64,000 nt of DNA from Motacilla alba alba (lineage: Eukaryota; Chordata; Aves; Passeriformes; Motacillidae), in assembly GCF_015832195.1 (NCBI RefSeq), contig NC_052046.1:36422911-36486910 (forward strand), read 5' to 3'. Positions within the stretch are counted from its first letter, which is position 1, and each line of letters opens with the position of its first letter. This document shows positions 1 to 37,414 of the stretch, piece after piece. Below the pieces are notes generated by a model, which searched no databases, was not told where the DNA came from, and saw only the letters and a list, made by a program, of their open reading frames with translations. The position numbers and the translations under genes are program-made.

Positions 1-606
1 TTCACATAGTCCTACCTGCACAAGGTCAGTGGGGGGAGTATGTTACAGTGAAAATTCCTTATTTTGTAATGCTGTAGAGGGTTTTTTTTTATGCAGACTA
101 TTTCAAATTTGATCAGCTCATCACTTCAGAATTTTTCATGGAGTTTTTTGCATACTTGTAATGAAGCTTCAACAAAAAAAGCAAAAAGTTATTCAGATTT
201 TGTTGTATAACTATGGCCAAACGGCAAGGCACAAATTGTGGTTGTAGAACTCCAAGGATTGACAGTAACATGATATATTGTGAAACACTTAGACACTGCT
301 CATGCAAGAACATTTCCAATTAACTGCTTTTTACATTCTTTAATTGTTTAGCTACTGTGTTTCAGATGGACGTGCAGCCACAATGCAAAAAAAGTTGTAG
401 TTTTAGTGAAGCATATCCTCAGAGGGAACTGTTTGCATTCTTCTTTTTTTCCCTGTAGAAAACAAAAATTGTCAATTTTTCTTCCTAATGAAATGTATTG
501 CATCTCACTTTCTAGAAATCTAACATCAATAAATCCCATGTAGATGGTGAAAACTTCAAACAATACCATGGCCTTCTGTATCTTAATACTGTGCATTTTT
601 ACTTAG

Positions 607-716
607 GACTAGTCAGTGCAAGTTTTCTGAAAAGAGATCCTAGTGATCTGAGAAGGCACAAGGAAGAAGTTTGTAAAAATGCCTTCTCTGTAAATCATCC
701 AAAGTCCTTAATTCCA
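607..716 (+). CDS. Possible upstream SHOC1 exon (phase not reconciled)
   Basis: After an acceptor-like TTACTTAG there is an open frame reading SFLKRDPSDLRRHKEEVCKN and onward to a basic stretch RRKKRK, about 50 codons in all. It looks protein-like in this AT-rich setting. A GTGAGG donor sits at 717. That donor ends in phase 0, whereas the exon at 779 needs one carried base, and the implied intron would be only 62 bases. It could be an alternative or decayed exon, or chance. Confidence 0.3.
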
Positions 717-778
717 GTGAGGAGAAAGAAAAGAAAAACATCTGTGTCGCAGCACATAAATTAAATTGTATTTTTTAG

Positions 779-27153
<26,375 letters not shown>

Positions 27154-27216
27154 ACAGAATAAGGATTTGCATGTTACATACTTTTTTTCTTTTTTCATTC
27201 TTGAACTCTTTAAAGG

Positions 27217-27222
27217 AATAAA
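27217..27222 (+). terminator. Polyadenylation signal of SHOC1
   Basis: AATAAA 64 bases after the SHOC1 stop codon, following a T-rich stretch. This would give a short 3' UTR. Position and strand fit; actual use is inferred. Confidence 0.6.
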
Positions 27223-27771
27223 TGAATTATTGTTGTTAGTGTTTTTAGAAAGTAATTAGGACTTGGAAATACTTATTAGCTCAGGATTCTTCTGTATGTT
27301 TTTAAAATGTTGCTAAGCAAACTAGTTTCTTGAAGCTGGATAATTACAGCTTCTCTGTTGTCATGGGTGATATACAGCTACTTTATCACTCTTTATGTTT
27401 AAAAAAAGGAAAAAGAAACAGATGCCAAGGTTCACTCTGGGTTTTCAAGGCACTTATGTTTGCTCCGTGAGTCTGCTGCTTTTCCAATGTAAAGATGGGG
27501 TAGATCTGCCAGAATCTCAAGGCATCTCAAGGCTTCTCAAAGTCTTAGAGATTTCTTGCAATTACAGCTGTGACTTTTTGTAGCTGTCCCTTGGGCTCCG
27601 TTCCACTTCTCTTCTTCTGACAGCTCCTTCAGGAATGATAAGTTCCTGAGCTCCTTTTAATCACAGTCAGTCTAGGAAAAAGCTCTTTGTTTTTTGGACA
27701 ACATGCTAAGACTGTGCTGAAATTTAACATTGTCATAGGTTTGATTCAGGGGACTAAGCTGTGACCCTCAC

Positions 27772-27809
27772 CCTTTGCATAACCTGCTGGCCTTTGCATA
27801 ACCTGCTGG
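27772..27809. repeat. 19-base perfect tandem duplication
   Basis: CCTTTGCATAACCTGCTGG occurs twice in direct contact, at 27772-27790 and 27791-27809. It is downstream of SHOC1. Confidence 0.95.
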
Positions 27810-30800
27810 AGGCCATTTGTTGGCATCCGTGTTTTTCAGCCTTCTGCAGGACATTGCCAAGTTGGGGGATGAAAGTTATCTGGAAGGCAGATCCAAATAT
27901 TATAGGGTACAACTAGAAGGGGTAAAAGATTGTCTTAAAAAAAAAATCTATCTCAGTTGTAATCTAAAGAACGGGATAGAATAGTACCCAAACCCTCAAT
28001 TTCCATCAAAAGATTTGGCAACAAAACTGGAAATATATGTGGGAGCAATGGAAGACAGTAACTCCATTCTGCCACAGGAATGCATAAATGGTTTGCACCA
28101 GCATGCCAGCCAGCTCCAGAATGTCTTATGTCTTTCTCTGTTCAGGGGCCTTCAGCTGAGATGATTCAGGTTTCAAACTCACTAATCTTAAATTTGATGC
28201 AGTAACAGAAATGGGGTGGGGGGAGGTAATCAAGAAAAACCACCAAGTTTAATGTTTATGTTTGCACTTAAATACTTCACATAAAGCCTTCATTAAGCAC
28301 ATATTCACTGTTTGAGTAAATGAAACCAGCACTTAGAGAAGAAAGATTTGGTCTCTTGGAGAAAACAGACTGCTGTTTTTTGACTGAATTCTTAAAAGCT
28401 ATGACTGCATGAATTGCAATTTTACTTCACAGTAATATTCCTGAATTATTTGTACATAGATTGTTTGCAGGATTTGAGAAAATACTTTTTATAAGTGGTA
28501 ACATAAAAAGATTTCTAGTAAAATTGCAACAAGCCACTGTTTCCTAGAAAAAGACTGAAATAAAAGTTGGAATTTGCTTACTATCCATGGCCCATTTTTG
28601 TGGTCACCTGACCTAACCATTTTATTTCTTTTGCATCATGGGTTATGTTGATCAGAAGTACCTCCAAAACCAGGAATCCAGTTTTTTTGAAGTACAGCTC
28701 TACAAAGCCTCAGTCACAGATGACCACAGTTTGAGAAAATTATAGCTGCCAGTGCCAAGCTATGTATTTATGTTCTCCTTTCCACAGGCAAAGGCTGACA
28801 CCAGAACTTCCACATGAACAGTTGTGAAAGCATAGCATAGATAATCTGTAGATAACTTTGAAAACAAAGACATACTGTGTACATTAAATAAAAAAAATTC
28901 AAGTGCTGTCTGTGTTAAGTTTCCATTAGGTAGAAAAAATGTCAGTGTACAGTGAAATTACTAGTAATGTAGTGGAAAATAAGGGAAAGGGCTTGTAATG
29001 GCTATTGGTTTTTACTGGTTTTGTTTATGACAAATCTCAGTCTCTCAAAAATATGGACACATTGACAAATTTATAAATTACGACATTCTTCCCCCTCCTT
29101 TTGTCTGTTTAATGTGTAATAAAATTACTGCTGAACTACAATGATGCACTTTCCCACTCCCCCACCCCCCACCCTGCCAAATTACCTATTACTATGAACT
29201 AGGAAGCAACTAATTGTTAGACAAAAAGGCACAGTACAAAAATCTAATCTCCAGTCATACATAAACAGGTAGGGACACTCCATTCCTGGAACAAGTTCAT
29301 AAACATTTTAGTGACCAGGCAGGAGGCAGCTGTAGATGGAGAAGAGCTGATCAGCCGGGAGAGATGACAGTGAGAAAAGGGGGCTTATGGCTCCCCTGAG
29401 GCACTGAGCATACAAATGCGCACACTCACTCTATCTTCTTTACCCTGGGCTTCCTGTAGGACTTGCTGCCATCAGATGGTGGTATCTGCACAGCAGATAG
29501 CCTTCTTGGATAGTCTTTGGTGAAGGAAGCTGAGATGCTGCACACAGTGCCCACCTGCAGTCACTCCAGATGCAAGAGACCAGATGGACCTCTTGGGCAG
29601 GGCAGCCAAGAGACAACAGTGGTTGACTAGCTGTCTAGCAGTGGTGGCTCTCTGCTGCACACTGTGATTTGGCCACTCCTTGTGCCAGCTCAGCAGCCAC
29701 TTCAAAACCCAAGCTCCAAGTGACATTGCTGAGCCTGAAGGCATACCTAGCAGGGGTTCTGGGGAGAGAAAGAGGTGTGGGGAGGAGGGGAGGTTTTATC
29801 GCGAGAGGGAAAAGAAATATGAAGGGCTTGCCTAGGAAGTAGGCAGGAGCCAAATGCTGACTGTCTGAAGGCTTTTGACTCATCAGTATCTTCAACATTT
29901 TGGCCTCAAACCAAGCCTCTGATGGCCTCTGTGCGACAGTAGCTTGGTTTTCTCTAGACTTCTGTACCTGTGTCTAGTACTAACAGAAAAACTTCCATGC
30001 TTAAATAGTCTGCAGTGAAAGGAAGTCAGATTGAAGAGAAACTCTGAAGGAAGTATGCTCTCTTCTGTATTTAAAGGCACAATACATATTGGCAGTATTA
30101 CAGCTCTCATGTTGGTGTCTTTTTGCGGGACAGCAACATGAAAATATTTGACAAAGACTGAACTGCCTGGAGCACACTGGTGCACCATTTCAGTCAACAT
30201 TCATGAACTTCAAGTACTCAGATTGTGGAGTGCTTCCTTACAGCTTCAAAATGTGTAAGTGAGCCTCATAACATTGTTAGTATTTACAATTATGCTCAAC
30301 AGATATGAATGGGATTTTTCTACTAATAAGATACAGTTTCTAAAAATCCACCAGCAACCATCTCTTCCCAAAAGAGCAAAGAGCTTGAGGCCTTCACTCC
30401 CACTGCAAAATCTACATATCCTCCTCTTTACAGCAGCTGCTCTTTGTTATAATTACACAATGAGTTCAAAGCCAAGAGGGATAGTAATTTTATTTCCAAA
30501 GTTCTAAAAGATTAATACAAACAATAGGAAGTACTCAAAATTAAAAACCTATAAAAAAAGTCGTTCTTGTAAAAGTGCTCTATCAAAAAAGTGAAGGCAA
30601 AGCACATTTTAGTAAATTCTGTGTATTGCAAACCATGACAACAAAGCATGCAATTATCTTTGGGTGTTCACAGATTCTTAGTGTCTGTTTGGTAACATGT
30701 TAAATACGTTCAAGAAAATTCCACCGCAGCAGTACTGTAACAAAATAGAAGAAGGCTTACAGATAAGATGTATTGCAAGAAACATGCTTTAGGAATCAGG

Positions 30801-31722
30801 CCTCTGTTACATATTGTGTTCAGCATTTACTAAAATGTGTCATTTATGCACTGAGATGCACTTGAAAAAAAAATAAAGTTGGTTCCAGGTCTTGCTAATG
30901 GAGGCAAAATGTCTCCTGAGGACATTACTTCAGCTCTAACAGCATTTAGCTTTATACTTTAATTATTCACTTCTAGGTTGTTTTATTTTGGAAAAAAAAA
31001 TCCCCATGAGTAGTTTTTGCTATTATTCTGGTGTTATGGTTTATCAAGATGAGAGTAAGTAATTTGATTAAAAATTCACATGTTTTTCATTTCTAAAATG
31101 TAAACTTCTTAAGTAAAATTTCTACAGTTAGCATAGTGTAGTAAAAGTGGTGATGATTATGAAAAAACAGTTACATTAAAAAACTTCAAGAACATTACTA
31201 AAATATAGTGGAATACAGATTCACAAGAACACACAAACAGATATCTAGGATGTTGTTTTAGCCACATAAAAGACAGAGACTTTTCTTGTGAAGGAAAGGC
31301 AGTTGTTATTCATGTCATGCTTGAAGGCAATTCTCCAATGACCTTCCCTACAAGAAGAAAAAAAAAGGCTTATTAAATGCCATTTTCTTATGCTGATAGA
31401 TGTAATTTCTCTTAAAAATTACAACAGAAAAGCTCCTTAGCACTGAGAAAAAACAAATAATGACTTTCCTTTGCTGAATGTTGATATCCTCACACTATCA
31501 TAAAATTTTTAACTGGTTTTCTTACTTTGCTCTGAATTTCTTATGATCCTACGGTAACACAAGAATAACAAACTAAATATTTGATCTACCAGCAAAATGT
31601 ACCAAATGACATCTTGGGCTAAGCTATGCATTTTTAAAAGTATCATAACTTAATCATCAAGTTCTTCTGAGAAAATATTTTGTAATGTATCTGTATGATG
31701 TGATCACATCAGAACATGTATT

Positions 31723-31757
31723 CACACTCACACACACACAGACACACACACAGACCC
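31723..31757. repeat. CA-rich microsatellite
   Basis: Short interrupted CA/CACAGA run. Confidence 0.8.
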
Positions 31758-31938
31758 CCAAAAAACCAAAAGGTAGAAAGGCTGTTTAAATAACAGAAGA
31801 ACATTTGCAATGGAATTAACAATTTTATTTGCATGAAGAATTATAAGTAGCACCCAAATTAAGAAAATCTGCTTTTGCTTCACCCTCTCTAAATTTTTCC
31901 AGAAGAGCATCTCATGTTCAGTTGTTCCTTTTCTTTAG

Positions 31939-32071
31939 GTTCAATCCTGTTTTGTTATACCTATGTAGCAACAATCAAAGCCATGCTATTGATGTGGCGA
32001 AAGCTCAATTGCAAGCTCAGGAACAGTTGGCAGCAGCAAGGGGAAGATTTTATGAGTACGTTATGTTCTAG
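31939..32071 (+). CDS. Orphan coding-like exon, product unknown
   Basis: A strong acceptor (GTTGTTCCTTTTCTTTAG) is followed by a frame FNPVLLYLCSNNQSHAIDVA, then KAQLQAQEQLAAARGRFYE. A GTACGT donor lies at 32056; without splicing there the frame stops at 32069-32071. The second half would form an amphipathic helix. It begins by completing a codon with GT, the same phase in which SHOC1 exon p ends, so it could serve as an alternative SHOC1 3' exon. It could equally be an exon of an unseen + strand gene or a relic. I do not recognise the family. No homologous neighbouring exon was found. Confidence 0.35.
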
Positions 32072-33080
32072 CTTAAATTCTGCCCTTTGAGAAAACATCA
32101 ATTTTTTTCTTTAATAGCACTCTCATCAAAAGAACAGTGTCTCTTCCTCTCTCTGTAGATTTTTCAGCTCTTTAGCAGGAACTATTTTTATTTTTTCTTT
32201 TAAGGAGGAGTAACCCCTTCTGAATATCCTACTTACACATTTGTGTGTCAAGCTAAAGAAGTGGATTTTCCAAGTTATGGTGTGGTTCTGCCCAAGACTA
32301 CTAGCATGCATGGCCTTTATTTCTCCTGCTCCAATCACTGATAACCTTTGTGACAAATGGGAGAGGCCAGACTGGGAATCATGAAACTGGATCCCAAAGG
32401 TTTGCAAACGTTGGACAGCCACCCACCCACCTACTCTGCAGGTGTTACAAGGATACAGGCAATGCGGAGTTCAGGGAGTAGCTCATCCTTTAGATCTGTG
32501 CTGAAAAAGGTTACGAAGAATGTGACTACAGATTGCCTCAGCTCCTCTCTGCTTCCACTGGTTTTGGTGCTGTACCAACAGTAAGAACAGGAAAAGCCTA
32601 ACGACAGACACAGCGAAATGAACTGCAATCTGACGTTAAAGGCCTAAGTGTATTTTAACATAATTCTTACTTAAGCTGTAAGCAAGTCATCAGAACATAT
32701 AAAATTGCCACAGCTTTGTCTTACTTCTCCAAGCTGGGTATGTGACTGTCTACTGTCCAGCTATGTCAAAACCAGATGTGTGTCTTAGATAATTTTAATT
32801 ACTTTGGATGCTGCTAATTACCTTATTGCTGCACAAACACAGAAACACAACTATCCCAAAAAAACCCAGCTCATAAAGAAAACACCTGTAGAAAGAGCTG
32901 TAGAAAAGAGACATGCTTCAACTGCACCACCTAAAAAACACAGAAAATCATTTGCAGAGCCAGCAAAGAAATGATGAACACTCAAGCAAGGACTCAACAC
33001 TTAAACAAGTATCACCATGTGTCTTTGTCTCTCCTAGGGCTTGAATTTGAAATTAGTGTGGTTGTCGTAGCATCTCTGAC

Positions 33081-33086
33081 TTTATT
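33081..33086 (-). terminator. Candidate poly(A) signal of GNG10
   Basis: AATAAA on the - strand only nine bases past the stop codon. Other copies at 32316-32321 and 31824-31829 are more usual distances. I cannot tell which is used. Confidence 0.3.
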
Positions 33087-33094
33087 ACCTGATT

Positions 33095-33220
33095 TCAGAG
33101 CAGAGCACAGGATCGGGGTTCACGGAAGGGATTGCTCCCTGCAGGAACCCCAACAAGCAAGGCATCTTTGCAGGCATTTTGCATACAGTACTGCTGGAGT
33201 TCTGCAGCTGCCTGAGACAC
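33095..33220 (-). CDS. GNG10: GNG10 coding exon 2
   Basis: Acceptor CCTTTTCAG (on the - strand) and stop TGA at 33095-33097. 41 codons plus stop, phase 0 start. Contains the NPFREP motif and the CALL prenylation box. Confidence 0.97.
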   Translation of the reverse strand: MSQAAAELQQYCMQNACKDALLVGVPAGSNPFREPRSCALL

Positions 33221-36200
33221 CTGAAAAGGAAAAAAAATCTAGAGAGGAAACTAATTCATTCACAAGCATCTACTAAGCATTTCCTCTTGAAGAGCTATTG
33301 TCAAACAGAGCTGGAGTGCTGCCAAGTCACCTCTCAGATTCTAGAGCATCAAGTAAATCAGCACAGAAGCACAATTTACAAAGCTCTCATGAAGCACACA
33401 TGAAATACTACGCCAGAAGAGCGTAGAGGACTGAGGTGCCAGTGTGATGCAATTTCTTCCCATAAAAATGCTCAGAGCCATGACGATTTTGCAATCTTCT
33501 GTGGTGTTTGGAGGTTTATATTTGAACTCTTATATCCTCTGATCATTTATTAAAAGCATTTTCATTGCAAAGTTCTAAACAACACAGCGTATAACAAGAA
33601 GTGAAATCAAAAAGATGAGGATGAAAAGCTTTTGAAGTCCAAATTGTTGTCTTCCCGCAGCAGTGAAGTCAGAACTTCAAATCCACACTCTGGCCCCCTA
33701 GAAGGAGAGTCCAGAGCTGCAGAACAAGCCCAGGATCCCAAAGGCAAAGTGTTCTCAGCACTGAACTCCCCTGCTCTCCTTGTGGATGGCAAGTCAGTCA
33801 TGTGCCTACATTTTTGAAGGAAAATGTAGAGGAATTTCCAGTTTCCCAGACACACATTCGGAACAGCTGCAGGGAACTGTCAAAACCCATGCTGTCTGAT
33901 ACATATTTTATAAAAGGAAATACTAAATATATTGATGGAACTGTAAGTTCCCCTCTGAGTTAAACTCTGCCTTTGTTACAGGACTCCTGAAATACTGACT
34001 TTTCTTCCTAAACAACTCTTCAGTGTTGCCAAACAATAACCCGAAGGACCATCCACACTTCCCAGCCTCCTGTCTAAAGGAACCACACCAGAGCACCAGT
34101 GGAATTTTGGTTCTTGGCCATCCCATCTAACAGCATCTGGAAACACATGGGAAGTCTGGCCTAGCACACACATTTGTTTGCAATTTTGCTGCTCTCCTGT
34201 TCACTGTCTTCCAATTCTACTCCAGGCTCTCCTCCAGGATGCTCATCCTAGTAACTGCTGAATTTAGCCAGGGAGCTGTTATGAGAAGTTTTTTTTCCCC
34301 TCAGCCTCACAGGTTCTCTTGAGAAGAGTACAGGGAGAAGTGTCTGCAGCAAGGATTCCTGCTAAGTCAGCAGGCTTTGTCACTCCTTCCTTACCTGAGG
34401 AGAAGCCCTTTCTGGAGGCTGCAGTGGTCTCCTGCCCTGCCCAGTCCCTTGGACCCCCTGCAGTATTAGCATCCTTGCCTCAACCACAGCACCTGCCCTT
34501 GCGGTGCCCGACTGTGCACCACGTGGCTATCAGGCAGAGATCCCACTAGCTAACACTGGTCAGGCCAAGGCCACGTGGAGCTTTTTCCTTTGAGAGTCAG
34601 CAGTGCCTACAGCATCTCCTTGCACTTTGCTGCCAAACCCTCAACACAGACTAAGCTACATATATCCTGGTATATCTTCAAAAGATACAAACCAGAACTG
34701 CCTACTCTTAGTCCTACCTATGCCCCATAACATTCTTCTTTTCTTCTGCTCACACAGAAAATTTCTGCAGTATTTCATCACATGACAAACACGCTCCCTT
34801 CAGCAGCCTCCACATGCAAGATGTGTATGGGTACTTCTTCCTATTCAGTTTCCTCTTTCTGAAAATATTGTTCCTGTCTGCTTTTTTAGCCAGCAGGGTA
34901 AACAAAATCACCATTGAAACTTGGCAGTATGGAATGTATTTTTAAAAATCCTTTCATAACCAGCTTCCGTCTGGAAACACATTGTCTATTCAAAGTAACT
35001 GAAACAATGTTTTCTCCCATTTCAGTGCTTGCAAAAACCGAACCAAGTGGTTTTTATCAACTGAATATATTTCACCTTATTTTTCTACAGTATGTATAGA
35101 AACCCAGATGATACAATTTATGTGACACATTTTTATCATGTGTCATTTCATAGCCATGAACAGGTTCCTAGAACAGCAGACCTGGAAAGAGACTGCTGTG
35201 CACAGTGCTGCAAGAAAGATGAGTCTGAGGTCCATCAAGGACAAGCCTCCCTGAATTACAAGAGCAAACTCATAAAAATACCCAGCCTTGAGAAGTCCAG
35301 CTCCAGAATATGTTACTGCCACAAAGTAACACCTGCAAACTACAAACTATGTATTTTATAGCCACTCCCCACCCACAAAAAAAATAGTGGGGAGGAGTAT
35401 ATGAGTATTTTGACTATATTATGACTCAAAATGAGCAAGAACAGAGATCCAGGCACCAACAACAACTGGTGGGAAACCGCTTCAGTGTTGGGCAATACTA
35501 CTCTTGCCACAAGAGTCTACATTTCTACTCTGAAACGTGTTGTTTTTCACATATTCCCACACCTTACTGTGGTGATAAGCACAGTAATTTTTAGTGAATT
35601 AAGCATCTGTTGATTCTGTTTCGCTACTAAAATGTAGTAACAAAACCAAATTGATTAGAATGATATCCAAAAGCCAGAGCGGTTTCACCTCGCAACAAGC
35701 ACTTCAAATTTTCACCAGCCCAGGTCAGGAGTAGTGGGAACAAGTATTTTGAATTATTTTTAAATCAATTAGCTAAGTTGCTGCAGCTCAATGTGTTGGC
35801 ACTGTCGTCAGACTGAGGACGCTAGTCTTTTGTGACTGGCCAGAGGAAAATGGCGAATGCAAGCAGAGAGACGAGAAGAGTGCAGGATATAAATGAATTT
35901 GACCTCCAACACTTCACAGACTATGCTGGATTTTGTGCCTGGTGATGAACCCCCCACAACTGCTGGAAACCAAGAGCTGTCTCGGTCGGGTCACCAAACC
36001 CGAGGAGCTGGCAGACGACAGGACCGCCTCATCGTGCTGCCTTTGTCTGGAAATGTGCAAGCAGGAGAAGATTCATGCATGCGTAGCAAATCGTCTGCCT
36101 TCCCCAAGTGTGCCAGCGGGTACCACCCCGCACCCCCTCCCCCTGCAGATCCTGCCAGCGCTCCGAAGCAGGGGGGAGTCGGACTGGCTCCGCTGCGAGG

Positions 36201-36574
36201 AACTACTCCCGGTTATCTGTTTGCTGGTGCAGAACTAACGAGGAGCTGCTGTATTATTCATCACGGCTCCTTCCACCAGGGAACGGCACTCGCTCCATCG
36301 CTCCCGTGCGGCCGGGGCTCGAAGCCCGCCGGGCACACGCACGCCTCGCCTCCTTCCTTCCCAGGGCGGGCGGCGCCCACCAGTGCGGAGGGAAAGGCAG
36401 GAGCGGCTCCTGTCTCCCGCCCCGCCGCGGGGGTCGCGGCACCCCGCGCCTCACCCCAGTGCCGGGCTCCCCTCACCCCGCGCCCCGGCTCACCTTGATC
36501 CTCTCCACGGCCGCCTCCAGCTTCAGCTGCTCCACCAGCCGCTGCATGGTGCTCAGACTGCCGCCCGACGACAT
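33095..36574 (-). CDS. GNG10: G protein subunit gamma-10
   Basis: Gamma subunit of heterotrimeric G proteins; it forms an obligate dimer with a G-beta subunit at the plasma membrane. Two coding exons on the - strand, 36494-36574 and 33095-33220, give 68 residues, the usual length for this subunit. Exon 1 reads [20 protein letters not shown], then AAVERIK, a coiled-coil start. Exon 2 reads [20 protein letters not shown], then [13 protein letters not shown]. The NPF-REP motif is the gamma signature. The C-terminal CALL box predicts geranylgeranylation on its Cys followed by trimming. All key features are intact. It lies tail-to-tail with SHOC1 and head-to-tail downstream of DNAJC25, as in mammals. 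Confidence 0.97.
33221..36493 (-). other. GNG10 intron 1
   Basis: A single 3.3-kb intron. Mostly unremarkable sequence that turns GC-rich from about 36000 toward the promoter. Open frames on the + strand at 35893-36498 and 36108-36605 are composition artefacts of the CpG island. Confidence 0.7.
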
Positions 36575-36800
36575 ACCGAAGCCGCTGGGAAGACGGAGGG
36601 GATGAAGCAGGCGGGCAGCGCGATTCCAGCGGGCTCGGCTTGGCTCGGCTCCCTCCGCCCCTGGGAGGGGCCGGGGCCGGGGCCGCTCCGCCCGCAGCCC
36701 CCGCGGACCGCCCCGGCTCTCGCCCGGACCCCAGTGCTCGTTGCCGCCTGCAGCGCCTTACAGCGGCGTTCGGTGCGGGCTGGAGCTGCTTTGGGGGCCG
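35990..36800 (-). promoter_or_regulatory. CpG-rich promoter region of GNG10
   Basis: A sharp rise in G+C and CpG surrounds GNG10 exon 1. A run of four G blocks at 36663-36682 on the + strand fits a G-quadruplex pattern about 90 bases upstream of the ATG. I see no clear TATA box, as is usual for CpG-island promoters. Confidence 0.75.
36494..36574 (-). CDS. GNG10: GNG10 coding exon 1
   Basis: 27 codons from ATG (36572-36574) to AAG, followed by a GTGAGC donor on the - strand. The start is set by agreement with the 68-residue family length and the MSSG start. Confidence 0.97.
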
Positions 36801-36835
36801 GAAACCTGCTGGTCACAGCACGGCCGAAAATAAAA

Positions 36836-37050
36836 TTAAAGGGAAGAAAAGGAAACAAAAAATAAAATGGGAAGTGGAGGAGAAGAAAAAAAATAGGGGG
36901 AAATGGGAGGAAAAACAGGGAGGAAGAATAAGAGAAAAAATAAGAAAAGAGGAAAAAGAGGAAAAACAGGGAAAAGGAAAGAAAAAGGAAAAAAGGGAAA
37001 GGCAGTAAAGAAGTGGGGGAAAAAACAGGGAGAAGCAGAGGACAAAGGGA
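36836..37050. repeat. Long polypurine tract (GA/GAAA-rich)
   Basis: About 200 bases almost entirely of A and G on the + strand (runs such as GGAAAAAGAGGAAAAACAGG), directly upstream of the GNG10 promoter. Open frames of Lys/Glu (+) or Phe/Ser/Pro (-) across it are artefacts. Confidence 0.85.
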
Positions 37051-37215
37051 ATTCACAGAGTCATAAAATAGTTTAGATCGGAAGAGACTTTAAATATGGT
37101 CTAGTTCTAACCCCACTACTTTGGGCAAGGATGCCACCCACTACATCAGATTGCTCAGAGCCCTATCAAACTTGGTCTTGAACACTGACAAAGATGGAGT
37201 TCTAAACATGTCTTC
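37050..37215 (-). mobile_element. CR1 LINE 3' end, inverted
   Basis: Begins with the inverted CR1 tail (ACAGAGTCATAAAATAGTTT, AGATCGGAAGAGACTTTAAA) and continues through the family's 3' region with CACCCACTACATCAGATTGC. 5' truncated. Confidence 0.8.
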
Positions 37216-37414
37216 TGCCCACAGGCAGCTGTTAGGTTCCAACTGCCTGGCAGCTGCTGCCAAGGATGCTGCATCTCCCCACCCAGAGCTGTTCACCACC
37301 ATTTCAGCAGTGACCTCTCACATAAATAAGTCCTCTCACTTTTTGGCAGGGATTTGGTAGCTGTTAGTTTACTGGCTTGTTTGAAAGTTCTTGGAATTAA
37401 GCTTATAGCCTAAA

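Larger units (their letters stand above)
27223..31938. other. Region between SHOC1 and GNG10, no recognised gene
   Basis: Mostly AT-rich. It holds a 19-base tandem duplication (27772-27809) and a C-rich run at 29154-29172. A less AT-rich patch at about 29280-29900 has open frames on the - strand that I cannot assign to any family. No LTR ends or CR1 tail were seen. Confidence 0.5.

Noticed and set aside
348..596. 82-codon frame on the - strand, protein-like at first sight
   Set aside because: No splice context or partner exon was seen, the region is AT-rich, and it runs antisense to SHOC1. I cannot link it to any family. Probably chance.
35893..36605. Long Pro/Ala/Arg-rich + strand frames opposite GNG10 exon 1
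   Set aside because: Stop-poor because of CpG-island composition; no splice or family support, and the - strand GNG10 exon is certain.
36553..37056. Phe/Ser/Pro- or Lys/Glu-rich frames of about 160 codons
   Set aside because: Translation of the polypurine tract.
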